A DNA stretch of 6,582 nucleotides from positions 1 through 6,582 of the forward strand of contig CAIQOG010000671.1 in assembly GCA_903873355.1 (NCBI GenBank), read 5' to 3'. Both the position numbers and the translations under genes were made by a program. Below the pieces are notes generated by a model. It saw only the letters and a program-made list of their open reading frames with translations, was not told where the DNA came from and did no database searches. The DNA comes from an uncultured Bacteroidales bacterium (lineage in GTDB: Bacteria > Bacteroidota > Bacteroidia > Bacteroidales > Paludibacteraceae). Shown here one piece after another: positions 1 to 6,399 of this stretch (position 1 is the stretch's first letter; each line of letters starts with the position of its first letter).

Positions 1-111
1 ATTTAAATACGACTCAATAATACGTGATAAACTTCTCTTTTGAGTTGAAGCATAGTCTTTTGCCTTATTAATCACGTTTTTATTTAATTTTACTGTCAGT
101 TTTGCATCCAT
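1..111 (-). CDS. DUF6364-type VapB-like antitoxin, partial (3' end beyond left edge)
   Basis: The minus strand reads an uninterrupted 37-codon frame from ATG at 109-111 to the window edge. It begins MDAKLTVKLNKNVINKAKDY and continues with a segment containing SLSRIIESYL. I recognise this as the start of the DUF6364 family: a short basic beta strand (KLTVKLNK) followed by two predicted helices, the second with the SLSRLIE-like signature, as in ribbon-helix-helix antitoxins. Members of this family are usually about 70-90 residues and usually precede a PIN-domain (VapC) RNase toxin gene. By that logic the toxin would lie to the left of position 1, which is inference because it is outside the window. 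The start is supported by a consensus promoter (132-163) and by the match of the N-terminus to the family. There is no Shine-Dalgarno; the leader is A/T-rich. Family call fairly sure, toxin pairing unproven. Confidence 0.8.
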   Translation of the reverse strand, partial: MDAKLTVKLNKNVINKAKDYASTQKRSLSRIIESYLN

Positions 112-131
112 AATTTTATATTTTATACCTG

Positions 132-163
132 CAAAGATATATTATCTATACGTACAATCCAAA
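132..163 (-). promoter_or_regulatory. Promoter of the DUF6364 antitoxin gene
   Basis: On the minus strand TTTG (160-163) is followed after 20 nt by TATCTTTG (132-139). This matches the Bacteroidetes primary sigma consensus (-33 TTTG/TTG, -7 TAnnTTTG, spacing about 19-20). The start codon lies about 20 nt downstream of the -7 box, so the untranslated leader would be short, around 10-15 nt. Between this promoter and the stop of the lipoprotein gene (164-364) I see no gene. Confidence 0.75.
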
Positions 164-364
164 TCTTTTTGAATTTTATTAATACATCCGAAGCCCAATT
201 GAGTTATACGCTAGTATACAACCAAATATATACTACTGAAACTGTTATTCCACTATCTCTATATAAATGTGACCTGAGTTTCTCGGCAGATATTAAATTG
301 ACAACTTCGGTTGAAATTCATTTTTGATCTCCAGCCGAATGTTAAGCAATTAATATGTTTATTC

Positions 365-763
365 CTATTGTTTGAAAAATACCAGGGTGTAATCAGTAAA
401 TGGCATTGTCAACTTGTTGTTTTCAATAACGGCTGTAATATCTTGTGGTGTGTTTGGTCCGGTTGTCGTAAAATCCTGAGGTAAGGCCGGAATTGTAATA
501 GTAATAGTTTTCCCGCTAATAGTGAATTTGAGGGTGCCGGAGGCCTGGTAGAGATAGTCATTTTTCTTCTTTTCCCACATTTGAACTTGCGTTTCGGATA
601 TAAAATGAAGTTCTACGTATTCGTAAGTTAGTGCCATTTCGGCATCTGTGAAACTGCTACATCTCCAAATAGTTCCTGATATAATTTTCGGATTCGTATA
701 ATCGGTGCATGAGTTTGAAATAAACGCAATTGCTATCAGGGTGTGTAAAATGTGCTTTTTCAT
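365..763 (-). CDS. Small putative lipoprotein, lipocalin-like all-beta domain, function unknown
   Basis: This encodes 132 residues. The N-terminus (MKKHILHTLIAIAFISNSC) has two lysines, a hydrophobic stretch and a cysteine at residue 19, as in Bacteroidetes lipoprotein signal peptides. The lipobox (S-N-S-C) is looser than the classical L-A-G-C, so lipidation is probable rather than certain. From about residue 28 the mature part alternates short beta strands and turns: ISGTIWRC, YVELHFIS, GTLKFTISGKTITITI, a Pro/Thr-rich loop near 93-108, then a strand ending in TLVFFKQ. The pattern of a G-x-W near the start, an F at the end of a strand and a closing LVF-F-K resembles small lipocalin-like lipoproteins of Bacteroidetes, but I cannot name a specific family. 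It has its own promoter and sits after the rpsA terminator, so it is a separate transcription unit. No ligand or pathway can be inferred. Confidence 0.75.
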   Translation of the reverse strand: MKKHILHTLIAIAFISNSCTDYTNPKIISGTIWRCSSFTDAEMALTYEYVELHFISETQVQMWEKKKNDYLYQASGTLKFTISGKTITITIPALPQDFTTTGPNTPQDITAVIENNKLTMPFTDYTLVFFKQ

Positions 764-788
764 GCGTCTTGTGCTTTTTATTGTCTAA

Positions 789-818
789 CAAAATTACATA
801 AATAAATTTATCAGGCAA
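789..818 (-). promoter_or_regulatory. Promoter of the small lipoprotein gene
   Basis: On the minus strand TTG (816-818) is followed by exactly 19 nt and then TAATTTTG (789-796), a full match to the Bacteroidetes -33/-7 promoter. It lies between the rpsA terminator (842-881) and the lipoprotein start (763). This supports independent transcription, with a leader of about 20 nt. Confidence 0.75.
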
Positions 819-841
819 TGTCAAAGTAATTTATTATATGC

Positions 842-881
842 AAAAAAATGGCTGTCCGAAATTAATCGAACAGCCATTTTT
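842..881 (-). terminator. Intrinsic terminator of rpsA
   Basis: The arms 844-855 (aaaaatggctgt) and 870-881 (acagccattttt) form a perfect 12-bp stem. After one mismatch the stem extends by 3 bp (857-859 with 866-868) around a 6-nt loop. Read on the minus strand, the stem is followed by a T tract (848 down to 842), as expected for Rho-independent termination. It begins 20 nt after the rpsA stop codon. The A tract on the other side means it could also work weakly in the opposite direction, but no plus-strand gene leads into it. Confidence 0.9.
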
Positions 882-900
882 GATTATAATGAAGAATAAA

Positions 901-3159
901 TTATGCTTCAGGGGTTGCTTCCGGAGCTTCTTTTGCTTTTTTGGCAGAAGTCTTTTTAGGAGCTTTTTCAGCTACAGGAGCTTCAACGGCTACAGGGGCT
1001 TCAACGGCAGCAGGTGCTTCAACTACAGGAGCTGCAGCAACTTCTTCTTTAGCTTTCTTTTCTTTCTTAGCGGCTTTTTCTGCTGCAAGATCCATTTTGT
1101 CTTTCAAATCAGACAAAGACTGAATATCGCCCAGGGTAGTCTTTTCGGCAGCAGGAGTTGCAGAAGCTACAGGAGCATCTTCTTTCTTCGCACGTTTTGG
1201 AGCAGATTTTTTTGGAGCTTCTACAGTTGCAGTCGATTCACCTTTTTCGGCACGTTTTGCATCTTCGTGGATACGGCTGTGTGAAAGGATGATACGTTTT
1301 GCATCTTTGTTGAATTCAATTACTTTGAAAGTAAGTTTTTCATCAACCTGAGCTTGTGAACCGTCTTCTTTTACCAAATGTTTTGGAGTTGCGAATCCTT
1401 CAACACCGTAAGGCAATGAGATTACTGCACCTTTATCCAGCATTTCAACGATAACACCTTCGTGTACGCTGTCAACGGTGAACATTGTTTCCAATACATC
1501 CCATGGATTTTCTTCCAATTGTTTGTGACCAAGGCTTAAACGACGGTTTCCTTTGTCGATTTCCAATACCTGAACATCAATTTCGGCACCAATCTGAGTA
1601 AATTCTGATGGGTGTTTTACTTTCTTAGTCCATGACAGGTCAGAAATGTGAATCAAGCCATCAACGCCTTCTTCGATTTCAACAAATACACCGAAGTTGG
1701 TGAAGTTGCGAACTTTTGCAGTATGTTTTGTTCCAACGGCATAACGGGCTTCGATAGCTTCCCATGGATCAGATTTCAATTGTTTGATACCCAATGACAT
1801 TTTGCGTTCGTCGCGGTCCAAAGTAAGGATTACAGTTTCCACTTCGTCGCCTACTTTCAGGAAGTCCTGAGCAGAACGTAAGTGTTGTGACCAGCTCATT
1901 TCTGAAACGTGAATCAAACCTTCAACGCCTTGTGCGATTTCAACAAATGCACCATAATCAGCCATAACCACTACTTTACCTTTTACTTTGTCACCAACTT
2001 TAAGGTCGGCACTCAAAGCATCCCATGGATGAGCAGAAAGTTGTTTCAAGCCGAGAGCAATACGTTTTTTCTCGTCATCGAAATCAAGAATAACCACATT
2101 AAGTTTCTGATCCAGTGTAACGATTTCTTCAGGATGAGTAACACGTCCCCATGAAAGATCGGTGATGTGAATCAAACCGTCTACGCCGCCAAGGTCGATA
2201 AATACACCGTAAGAAGTGATGTTTTTAACGGTACCTTCAAGAACCTGACCTTTTTGAAGACGTCCGATAATTTCTTTTTTCTGCAATTCAAGCTCAGCTT
2301 CGATAAGTGCTTTGTGCGAAACAACAACGTTTTTGAATTCGTGGTTGATTTTGATAACCTTGAATTCCATTGTTTTGTTTACAAACACATCGTAATCGCG
2401 GATAGGTTTCACGTCGATTTGTGAGCCCGGTAAGAATGCTTCAATTCCGAATACATCTACAATCATACCACCTTTGGTGCGGCATTTTACGAAACCTTTT
2501 ACGATTTCCTGTGATTCGAGCGCTGCATTTACGCGATCCCATGAGCGGGTTGCACGAGCTTGTTTGTGTGAAAGGATTAATTGTCCTTTTTTATCTTCCT
2601 GGCTTTCGATATAAACTTCAACTTTGTCGCCAACTTTCAAATCAGGATTGTAACGGAATTCGCTCATCGGAACGATACCGTCTGATTTGTAGCCAACGTT
2701 TACAACTACCTCACGTTTGTTTATCAAAATAACAGTTCCTTCAACAACTTCTTTGTCTTTGATGGCATTCAAAGTGTTGTCGTAAATTTCTTCTAATTTT
2801 GATTTAGATTCAGCACTAATGCTGATTCCTTTTTCGTAAGCATCCCAATCGAATTCACTGGCTGGAACCGGTTTCTCGGCTTTTACCTTTACGCTTGGTG
2901 CTTCTTCAATTACTTCTTCGATAACTTCTGCAACTGGAGCAGCTTCTTCAACTACTTCTTCTGCTACCGGAGCTTCTTCTACAATAGTTTCTTCAACTAC
3001 TACAGGTACTTCTTCTGCAACAACTTCCTCAACTACAGCTACTTCTTCTACTACTGTTTCTTCAACTGCAGGAGCTTCGGCTACTACTTGTGTTTCTTCG
3101 TTTACTGCTTCTACTGCGGCTGGAATTACTTCTTCCGCAATGTTTTGGTTTTCTTCCAT
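901..3159 (-). CDS. rpsA: 30S ribosomal protein S1
   Basis: This encodes 752 residues. Protein S1 binds mRNA on the 30S subunit and helps initiation, mainly on messages with weak Shine-Dalgarno sequences. Six S1 (OB-fold) RNA-binding domains are visible at about 137-199, 218-284, 304-373, 387-460, 474-547 and 561-628. Domains 3-5 carry the typical signatures (YGVFIDL/YGAFVEI/FGVFVEI, then GLIHI or GLIHV, then LSW or MSW, and L-G-x-K-Q-L at the end). Domains 1, 2 and 6 are more divergent, as in other S1 proteins. Residues 1-90 are almost only Glu, Val, Ala and Pro, a strongly acidic extension. Residues 640-752 are a low-complexity Ala/Lys/Glu/Pro tail with repeated VEAP units, interrupted by a more ordered segment (TLGDIQSLSDLKDKM). 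With both tails it is longer than the usual S1 of about 550-600 residues. The ATG at 3157-3159 has no Shine-Dalgarno. Promoter, leader and terminator all indicate a monocistronic gene. Product certain; the role of the tails is unknown. Confidence 0.98.
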   Translation of the reverse strand: MEENQNIAEEVIPAAVEAVNEETQVVAEAPAVEETVVEEVAVVEEVVAEEVPVVVEETIVEEAPVAEEVVEEAAPVAEVIEEVIEEAPSVKVKAEKPVPASEFDWDAYEKGISISAESKSKLEEIYDNTLNAIKDKEVVEGTVILINKREVVVNVGYKSDGIVPMSEFRYNPDLKVGDKVEVYIESQEDKKGQLILSHKQARATRSWDRVNAALESQEIVKGFVKCRTKGGMIVDVFGIEAFLPGSQIDVKPIRDYDVFVNKTMEFKVIKINHEFKNVVVSHKALIEAELELQKKEIIGRLQKGQVLEGTVKNITSYGVFIDLGGVDGLIHITDLSWGRVTHPEEIVTLDQKLNVVILDFDDEKKRIALGLKQLSAHPWDALSADLKVGDKVKGKVVVMADYGAFVEIAQGVEGLIHVSEMSWSQHLRSAQDFLKVGDEVETVILTLDRDERKMSLGIKQLKSDPWEAIEARYAVGTKHTAKVRNFTNFGVFVEIEEGVDGLIHISDLSWTKKVKHPSEFTQIGAEIDVQVLEIDKGNRRLSLGHKQLEENPWDVLETMFTVDSVHEGVIVEMLDKGAVISLPYGVEGFATPKHLVKEDGSQAQVDEKLTFKVIEFNKDAKRIILSHSRIHEDAKRAEKGESTATVEAPKKSAPKRAKKEDAPVASATPAAEKTTLGDIQSLSDLKDKMDLAAEKAAKKEKKAKEEVAAAPVVEAPAAVEAPVAVEAPVAEKAPKKTSAKKAKEAPEATPEA

Positions 3160-3182
3160 TTCTGAAAACTTGTTTTTTTAAT

Positions 3183-3199
3183 TACTAATTAAATTAGTA
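3183..3199 (-). repeat. Palindrome in the rpsA 5' leader
   Basis: The sequence tactaattaaattagta has 8-bp arms around a single central base. It lies 23-40 nt upstream of the rpsA start, within the predicted transcribed leader (about 3160-3228). It is too tight to form an RNA hairpin without opening the centre, so a DNA-level protein site or part of a larger RNA fold is equally possible. S1 represses its own translation in enterobacteria, but nothing here proves the same mechanism. Confidence 0.35.
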
Positions 3200-3234
3200 G
3201 GGTTAGACATTATGATAACTTTACAAAGAGGGCG

Positions 3235-3264
3235 CAAAGATACAAAAAGTTTATTAATTGACAA
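3235..3264 (-). promoter_or_regulatory. Promoter of rpsA
   Basis: On the minus strand TTG (3262-3264), 19 nt, then TATCTTTG (3235-3242) match the Bacteroidetes -33/-7 consensus. The predicted start of transcription is near 3228, giving a leader of about 70 nt. That is long compared with the other promoters in this window and leaves room for regulation in the leader. Confidence 0.8.
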
Positions 3265-3357
3265 TGGAAAATGTGTGTAAAATACATGCTGACAACCAGA
3301 TAAACTTTATTGTTTTGTAATATAAGTTATTGGTAATTATTATTGATATGTTTTTCG

Positions 3358-3557
3358 TCACATAGTCCACAATAGTTTTGAATAGAGATAATAAGACTAA
3401 GAACCTGCCTACCGCAGGCAGGCACATAGCATTATCCCGAATATCGGGATAATTTCAGACCATGCAAAAGTGTCGTCAGATACTTTTACTATGTGAACTA
3501 AGTCTTTTATTCCCATTTTCCTATGTGACTGCCTGCGGTAGGCAGGTTCTATTGTGG
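3358..3557. repeat. Composite inverted-repeat element, MITE- or REP-like, non-coding
   Basis: Several inverted pairs lie within 200 bp. The main pair is 3400-3429 with 3521-3550: 30-nt arms with one mismatch. Each arm carries its own internal palindrome (left 3404-3410 with 3416-3422; right 3529-3534 with 3540-3545). An outer 9-bp pair is ccacaatag (3367-3375) with ctattgtgg (3549-3557). Another 9-bp pair is tcacatagt (3358-3366) with actatgtga (3488-3496). A looser pair is aataagactaag (3390-3401) with ctaagtcttttatt (3498-3511). A perfect 10-bp-arm hairpin sits in the centre (3431-3440 with 3444-3453). The core cctgcct/aggcagg resembles palindromes that I recall as common between genes of Bacteroidetes. 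There is no reading frame and no clear target-site duplication. The block fills most of the 504-nt gap between rpsA and the CDGSH pseudogene. Confidence 0.8.
3431..3453. repeat. Central hairpin attatcccga / tcgggataat
   Basis: A perfect palindrome with 10-bp arms and a 3-nt loop (ata), inside the composite repeat block and 1 nt after its left main arm. On the minus strand, downstream of the lyase gene, it could act as a transcript end or 3' stabiliser, but it lacks a following T tract, so I do not call it a terminator. Confidence 0.7.
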
Positions 3558-3663
3558 TAGAAATATATCATTAAATATTTCAAGCTACTTACATTCTATC
3601 TTTTGGAATCCATTCAAGACCTGAGTAATGTTGAACTCATATTAAACTAATAAATCAAACTGA

Positions 3664-3898
3664 ATGGAACCAACAATTGCACAAAAAGGACCTTTCAACG
3701 CTGATTTGGAAGCCGGAAAAACGATCATTGGTGCGGCAGTGGTAAAAGTGTCAATCAACCATTTTGAGATGGATCATACAGGGGAGCAGGTTTCACCCCG
3801 ATGTCATTTACTCACGAAAAACAGGTACTGCGTATTTGTGCGGATGTAAACACAGCAAAAATCCACTTTACTGCGATGGAACTCATTACAAGATGTAG
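3664..3898 (+). pseudogene. CDGSH iron-sulfur domain protein, decayed
   Basis: An ATG at 3664 opens a frame beginning MEPTIAQKGPFNADLEAGKT, the usual start of small double-CDGSH proteins, which bind two [2Fe-2S] clusters each held by three Cys and one His. After 3723 the family sequence continues in another frame (HWCGSGKSVNQPF, from 3726). This is explained by loss of one base from a Tyr codon. At 3765-3767 TGA stands where the third cysteine of the first cluster belongs, followed by DGS and then Tyr (3777-3779) in place of the His ligand. A second one-base loss in the A run 3817-3821 shifts the frame again. The second cluster motif is then intact, with C-G-C-K-H and Y-C-D-G-T-H, ending in a stop at 3896-3898. 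With both bases restored the gene would encode about 78 residues, a normal full length. The stop lies one base from the stop of the convergent lyase gene. The family is clear. The double loss of ligands argues against simple sequencing error. Confidence 0.88.
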
Positions 3899-3899
3899 C

Positions 3900-6068
3900 T
3901 TAATTCACTATTTTAGCTACCTGTGTTCCTGCATTCGTTTTTACTTTTACAAGATAGAGATTATTGTTCTGCGGTAAGTTGAAACTGAAATACTGATTCT
4001 TAACATGATTGTTTTGAAAAATCAGCATGCCCGAAATTGTGTATGCTTCCACCGTGTGAATCATTTCCGATGAATTAATAATCACACTGCCGTTTAAGCA
4101 ACTTAGCACAGCCGGATGATTCAACGGGTTTGAAAGGCCCGAAATACCTGCATCGTACTTCACTGTCGTAATGTCGGGTTGACTAAGGCCGGTTAATCCA
4201 TCCCCGATATAGAATCCCAGATGTGGAGGTTGGTTGTAGGCAGCATTCTGCCAGGCCACTCCCAGGCGGTAAACCGCATCGTGCATGGGCGTATACAAAC
4301 GATAGTTGGTTGGAGTGGTGGTGGTATATATTTGCAGTTTGGACGAATCGGCTGTTGTCCATAGAATCACTTCTTCGCGCCAGTCGCCAAAAAGGTCGGC
4401 AGTGAGGCAGGGTGTTTTTTTGGTACTGTTGCACGACGAAACACCGCTGGCCGAAAGCAGGGTGGTAGTGCCGTTGCCGTTCCATTTGCTGATGCTTGTT
4501 CCGTCCAGCAATTCGTCCTGTAAATCACCATCCCAGTAGATGCGGAAATTGATGGGAGACCGTTTGGGAGCAATCGAATCGCCTTTGCAGGTGTAGGTGG
4601 TGTTATTAAAGATGCTCCATAACTCGAAGCCGCGATAGCGTGCATCAATATCGGCAGCCAATCCGCGTCCGTTGTCGCTGGCCGTTTTTAGTCCCCAAAG
4701 TACGGTTCCCGTTTTGGCATCGTGCAATTCATAGCCGTATTTAGCGGTTGTTTCTTCGTGAACGGTATATACTTCCAGTCCCGCGTGGTCGGGGTCTAAA
4801 TCCGAAACATGCATGGCATCACCGTGTCCGAGTCCTGTGCGGTACATGCAGGTTCCGTTATCATCAATAGCACAGGAGCTGTAAACGATTTCATCTTTCC
4901 CGTCGTTGTCCACATCGGCTACACTCAGGTTATGATTTCCCTGACCGTAGGCACCCACTCCGGAACTGTTTCCCGAATCGTAAAACCAGCGTGCCACCAG
5001 TTTCTTGTCCTTTACATCGTAGGATGCAAGGGTGGCGCGGGTATAATAACCCCTGCACATCACAGCGCTGGGATGTATGCCGTCGAGGTAGGCCACACAG
5101 GCCAGAAAACGGTCGCAGCGATTGGCATAACTGTCGCCCCAGCCCGACACACTTCCGCGGGCAGGGTTGTAGGCAATGGTATTGAGTTCGGCACCCGTTT
5201 TTCCATCAAACAGGCTGAGGTATTCGGGGCCGGTCTGAATGGTGCCAAGCATTTTCGAGCCACTGGTTTGTGTTATGTCCAGGTTGCGGTAATCGGCATT
5301 GGGGTCATCGCTGTTCATAATTACATTTTTCCCACGGGCGTCCACTGTACCCGGTGCAGTTTTGCAAATTAGTTCAGCCAGTCCATCGCCATCGAAATCG
5401 TACACCAGAAATTGCGTGTAATGCGCCCCTGCACGGATGTTTTTACCCAAATCAATACGCCACAGCATCGTTCCATCCATTTTATAGGCATCAATATACA
5501 CTTTGCCGGTGATTCCGTAGAGGGAGTTGTCCTGCGAGTTGGAGGGGTCCCATTTCACGATAATTTCATACTCGCCGTCGCCATCCACATCGCCCACACT
5601 GCAATCGTTGGGCGAATAGCCGTAAGGCTGACCGTTGGGGAAAGTAGCAGTAGCGCTTGTACCCACGCTGCCGTATTTATTCGGAGGAGTGATACCGCTG
5701 GCAGGACGGTTGAGCTGTATAGTTTTGTAGGCCTGTGCCCATACGCCGAAGGGTTTCACAGCACTTGTGTCTTCCGCCCCGTTTAATACCGGTAGTATTT
5801 TATACACACTTGCAGTTGTGCCTGAAGCATCGGTATAATTGGTCGAAGTAGTGATGGGAGAGGAGTTAATCAGAATATTGTCGCGGTAGATATTAAAGCC
5901 CGTGGACGGATTGTCGGTTCCCAACCATCGCCAGCCAAGATACACGCCACCGGTTATTTTTACGGCTATCGCGCTGCGGTTGAGGTATTCCATTTGCCGG
6001 GTTAAAGCATCTGAAGCACTTATTGAAACGAGAATAAAGGACAGAATCAGTACGGATAATTTCTTCAT
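3900..6068 (-). CDS. Rhamnogalacturonan lyase, polysaccharide lyase family 11 (YesW/YesX-like), T9SS-exported
   Basis: From ATG at 6066-6068 this encodes 722 residues. PL11 enzymes cleave the alpha-1,4 bond between rhamnose and galacturonic acid in pectin rhamnogalacturonan I by beta-elimination, with calcium. Residues 1-19 are a signal peptide (MKKLSVLILSFILVSISAS). About 23-115 is the N-terminal beta domain (RQMEYLNRSAIAV, VYLGWRWLGTD). About 120-625 is the eight-bladed propeller. Calcium motifs DxDxDGxxE are at 160-168, 224-232 and 385-393, with related acidic loops near 423, 473, 513 and 558. Other family blocks are IRAGAHYTQF (211), GYYTR (340), GQGNHN (375), GLGHGDA (412) and AWQNAAYNQPPH (605). 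Residues 655-722 form a beta-rich tail ending in AKIVN, like T9SS type A sorting domains. The frame stays open to an ATG at 6158, but that adds 30 residues before the signal peptide and starts upstream of the -7 box, so I reject it. Endo or exo mode cannot be read from the sequence. No SusC/SusD genes are adjacent. Confidence 0.95.
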   Translation of the reverse strand: MKKLSVLILSFILVSISASDALTRQMEYLNRSAIAVKITGGVYLGWRWLGTDNPSTGFNIYRDNILINSSPITTSTNYTDASGTTASVYKILPVLNGAEDTSAVKPFGVWAQAYKTIQLNRPASGITPPNKYGSVGTSATATFPNGQPYGYSPNDCSVGDVDGDGEYEIIVKWDPSNSQDNSLYGITGKVYIDAYKMDGTMLWRIDLGKNIRAGAHYTQFLVYDFDGDGLAELICKTAPGTVDARGKNVIMNSDDPNADYRNLDITQTSGSKMLGTIQTGPEYLSLFDGKTGAELNTIAYNPARGSVSGWGDSYANRCDRFLACVAYLDGIHPSAVMCRGYYTRATLASYDVKDKKLVARWFYDSGNSSGVGAYGQGNHNLSVADVDNDGKDEIVYSSCAIDDNGTCMYRTGLGHGDAMHVSDLDPDHAGLEVYTVHEETTAKYGYELHDAKTGTVLWGLKTASDNGRGLAADIDARYRGFELWSIFNNTTYTCKGDSIAPKRSPINFRIYWDGDLQDELLDGTSISKWNGNGTTTLLSASGVSSCNSTKKTPCLTADLFGDWREEVILWTTADSSKLQIYTTTTPTNYRLYTPMHDAVYRLGVAWQNAAYNQPPHLGFYIGDGLTGLSQPDITTVKYDAGISGLSNPLNHPAVLSCLNGSVIINSSEMIHTVEAYTISGMLIFQNNHVKNQYFSFNLPQNNNLYLVKVKTNAGTQVAKIVN

Positions 6069-6085
6069 AGCTAATATTTTGTTTA

Positions 6086-6093
6086 CAAAAATA
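6086..6093 (-). promoter_or_regulatory. -7 box of the PL11 lyase promoter
   Basis: TATTTTTG on the minus strand matches TAnnTTTG and lies 17 nt before the chosen start codon, implying a very short leader of about 10 nt. No TTG is found at the usual 19-20 nt spacing; the nearest TTTG is only 13 nt upstream. A weak -33 region would fit a gene that depends on an activator, which is inference. Confidence 0.5.
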
Positions 6094-6131
6094 AGTCTAT
6101 TCTGAACAAACCCGGTTAGATTTTTTGACGT

Positions 6132-6166
6132 AATTGGTGCAAAAATTGGTTTTTTCAATTACCAAT
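6132..6166. promoter_or_regulatory. Possible operator upstream of the lyase: attggt repeats
   Basis: The 7-mer aattggt occurs twice in direct orientation (6132-6138 and 6144-6150), 12 bp apart start to start, just over one helical turn. Its inverse accaat follows at 6161-6166. The cluster lies about 40-75 bp upstream of the -7 box, where an activator would bind. The region is A/T-rich and the repeats are short, so chance is a real alternative. Confidence 0.3.
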
Positions 6167-6304
6167 CACTAACTCATTTTGTGTCTGACCATCGATAGGT
6201 GTAACGATGTTGTTCTTCGTTTTGGTACATTTATTCAGCACATTTATCACATTAATAATTCAAATTGTAGCATTACAGAAATTACATCAAATTATTAGTC
6301 AGTT

Positions 6305-6337
6305 ATACCTAACAGGTTTTCGAAACCTGTTAGGTAT
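6305..6337. repeat. Extragenic palindrome, 15-bp perfect arms
   Basis: The arms atacctaacaggttt (6305-6319) and aaacctgttaggtat (6323-6337) are perfectly complementary around a 3-nt loop (tcg). There is no T tract on either side, and it lies between two divergent genes, so a terminator role is unlikely. The core acctaacaggttt is a palindrome that I recall as frequent between genes in Bacteroidetes genomes. It shows the same style as the repeats at 3358-3557 but is not the same sequence. Confidence 0.85.
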
Positions 6338-6399
6338 CGCATACCACAAAATGGGTCAATATAAAACACCTCCAACTCAAATTTTTTTTCAAGAAATAA

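Noticed and set aside
306..339. Inverted repeat ttcggttg / cagccgaa after the lipoprotein stop
   Set aside because: An 8-bp stem with a G-U pair, an 18-nt loop and no T tract on the minus strand; too weak to call a terminator.
838..1284. Plus-strand reading frame of 148 codons, rich in Phe, Ser and Arg
   Set aside because: It is the antisense of the Ala/Lys/Glu-rich tail of rpsA and of its terminator; the composition is what low-complexity codons give on the other strand.
3358..3557. Possible CRISPR array from the repeated cacatag and cctgcct units
   Set aside because: The copies are inverted, unevenly spaced and few; there are no regular direct repeats with unique spacers.
3597..3606. Sequence tatcttttgg as a -7 box for the CDGSH pseudogene
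   Set aside because: It misses the last consensus base at the right position and has no TTG 19-20 nt upstream; the promoter may have decayed too, but that cannot be supported.
4809..5372. Plus-strand reading frame of 187 codons
   Set aside because: It lies entirely within the PL11 lyase gene on the opposite strand, whose protein is an unambiguous family match; there is no promoter or recognisable domain.
6069..6158. N-terminal extension of the lyase by 30 codons from ATG at 6158
   Set aside because: It would bury the signal peptide behind 30 residues, and the -7 box at 6086-6093 would lie inside the coding region.
6190..6209. Inverted pair catcg / cgatg upstream of the lyase
   Set aside because: Only 5 bp with a 10-nt loop, expected by chance.
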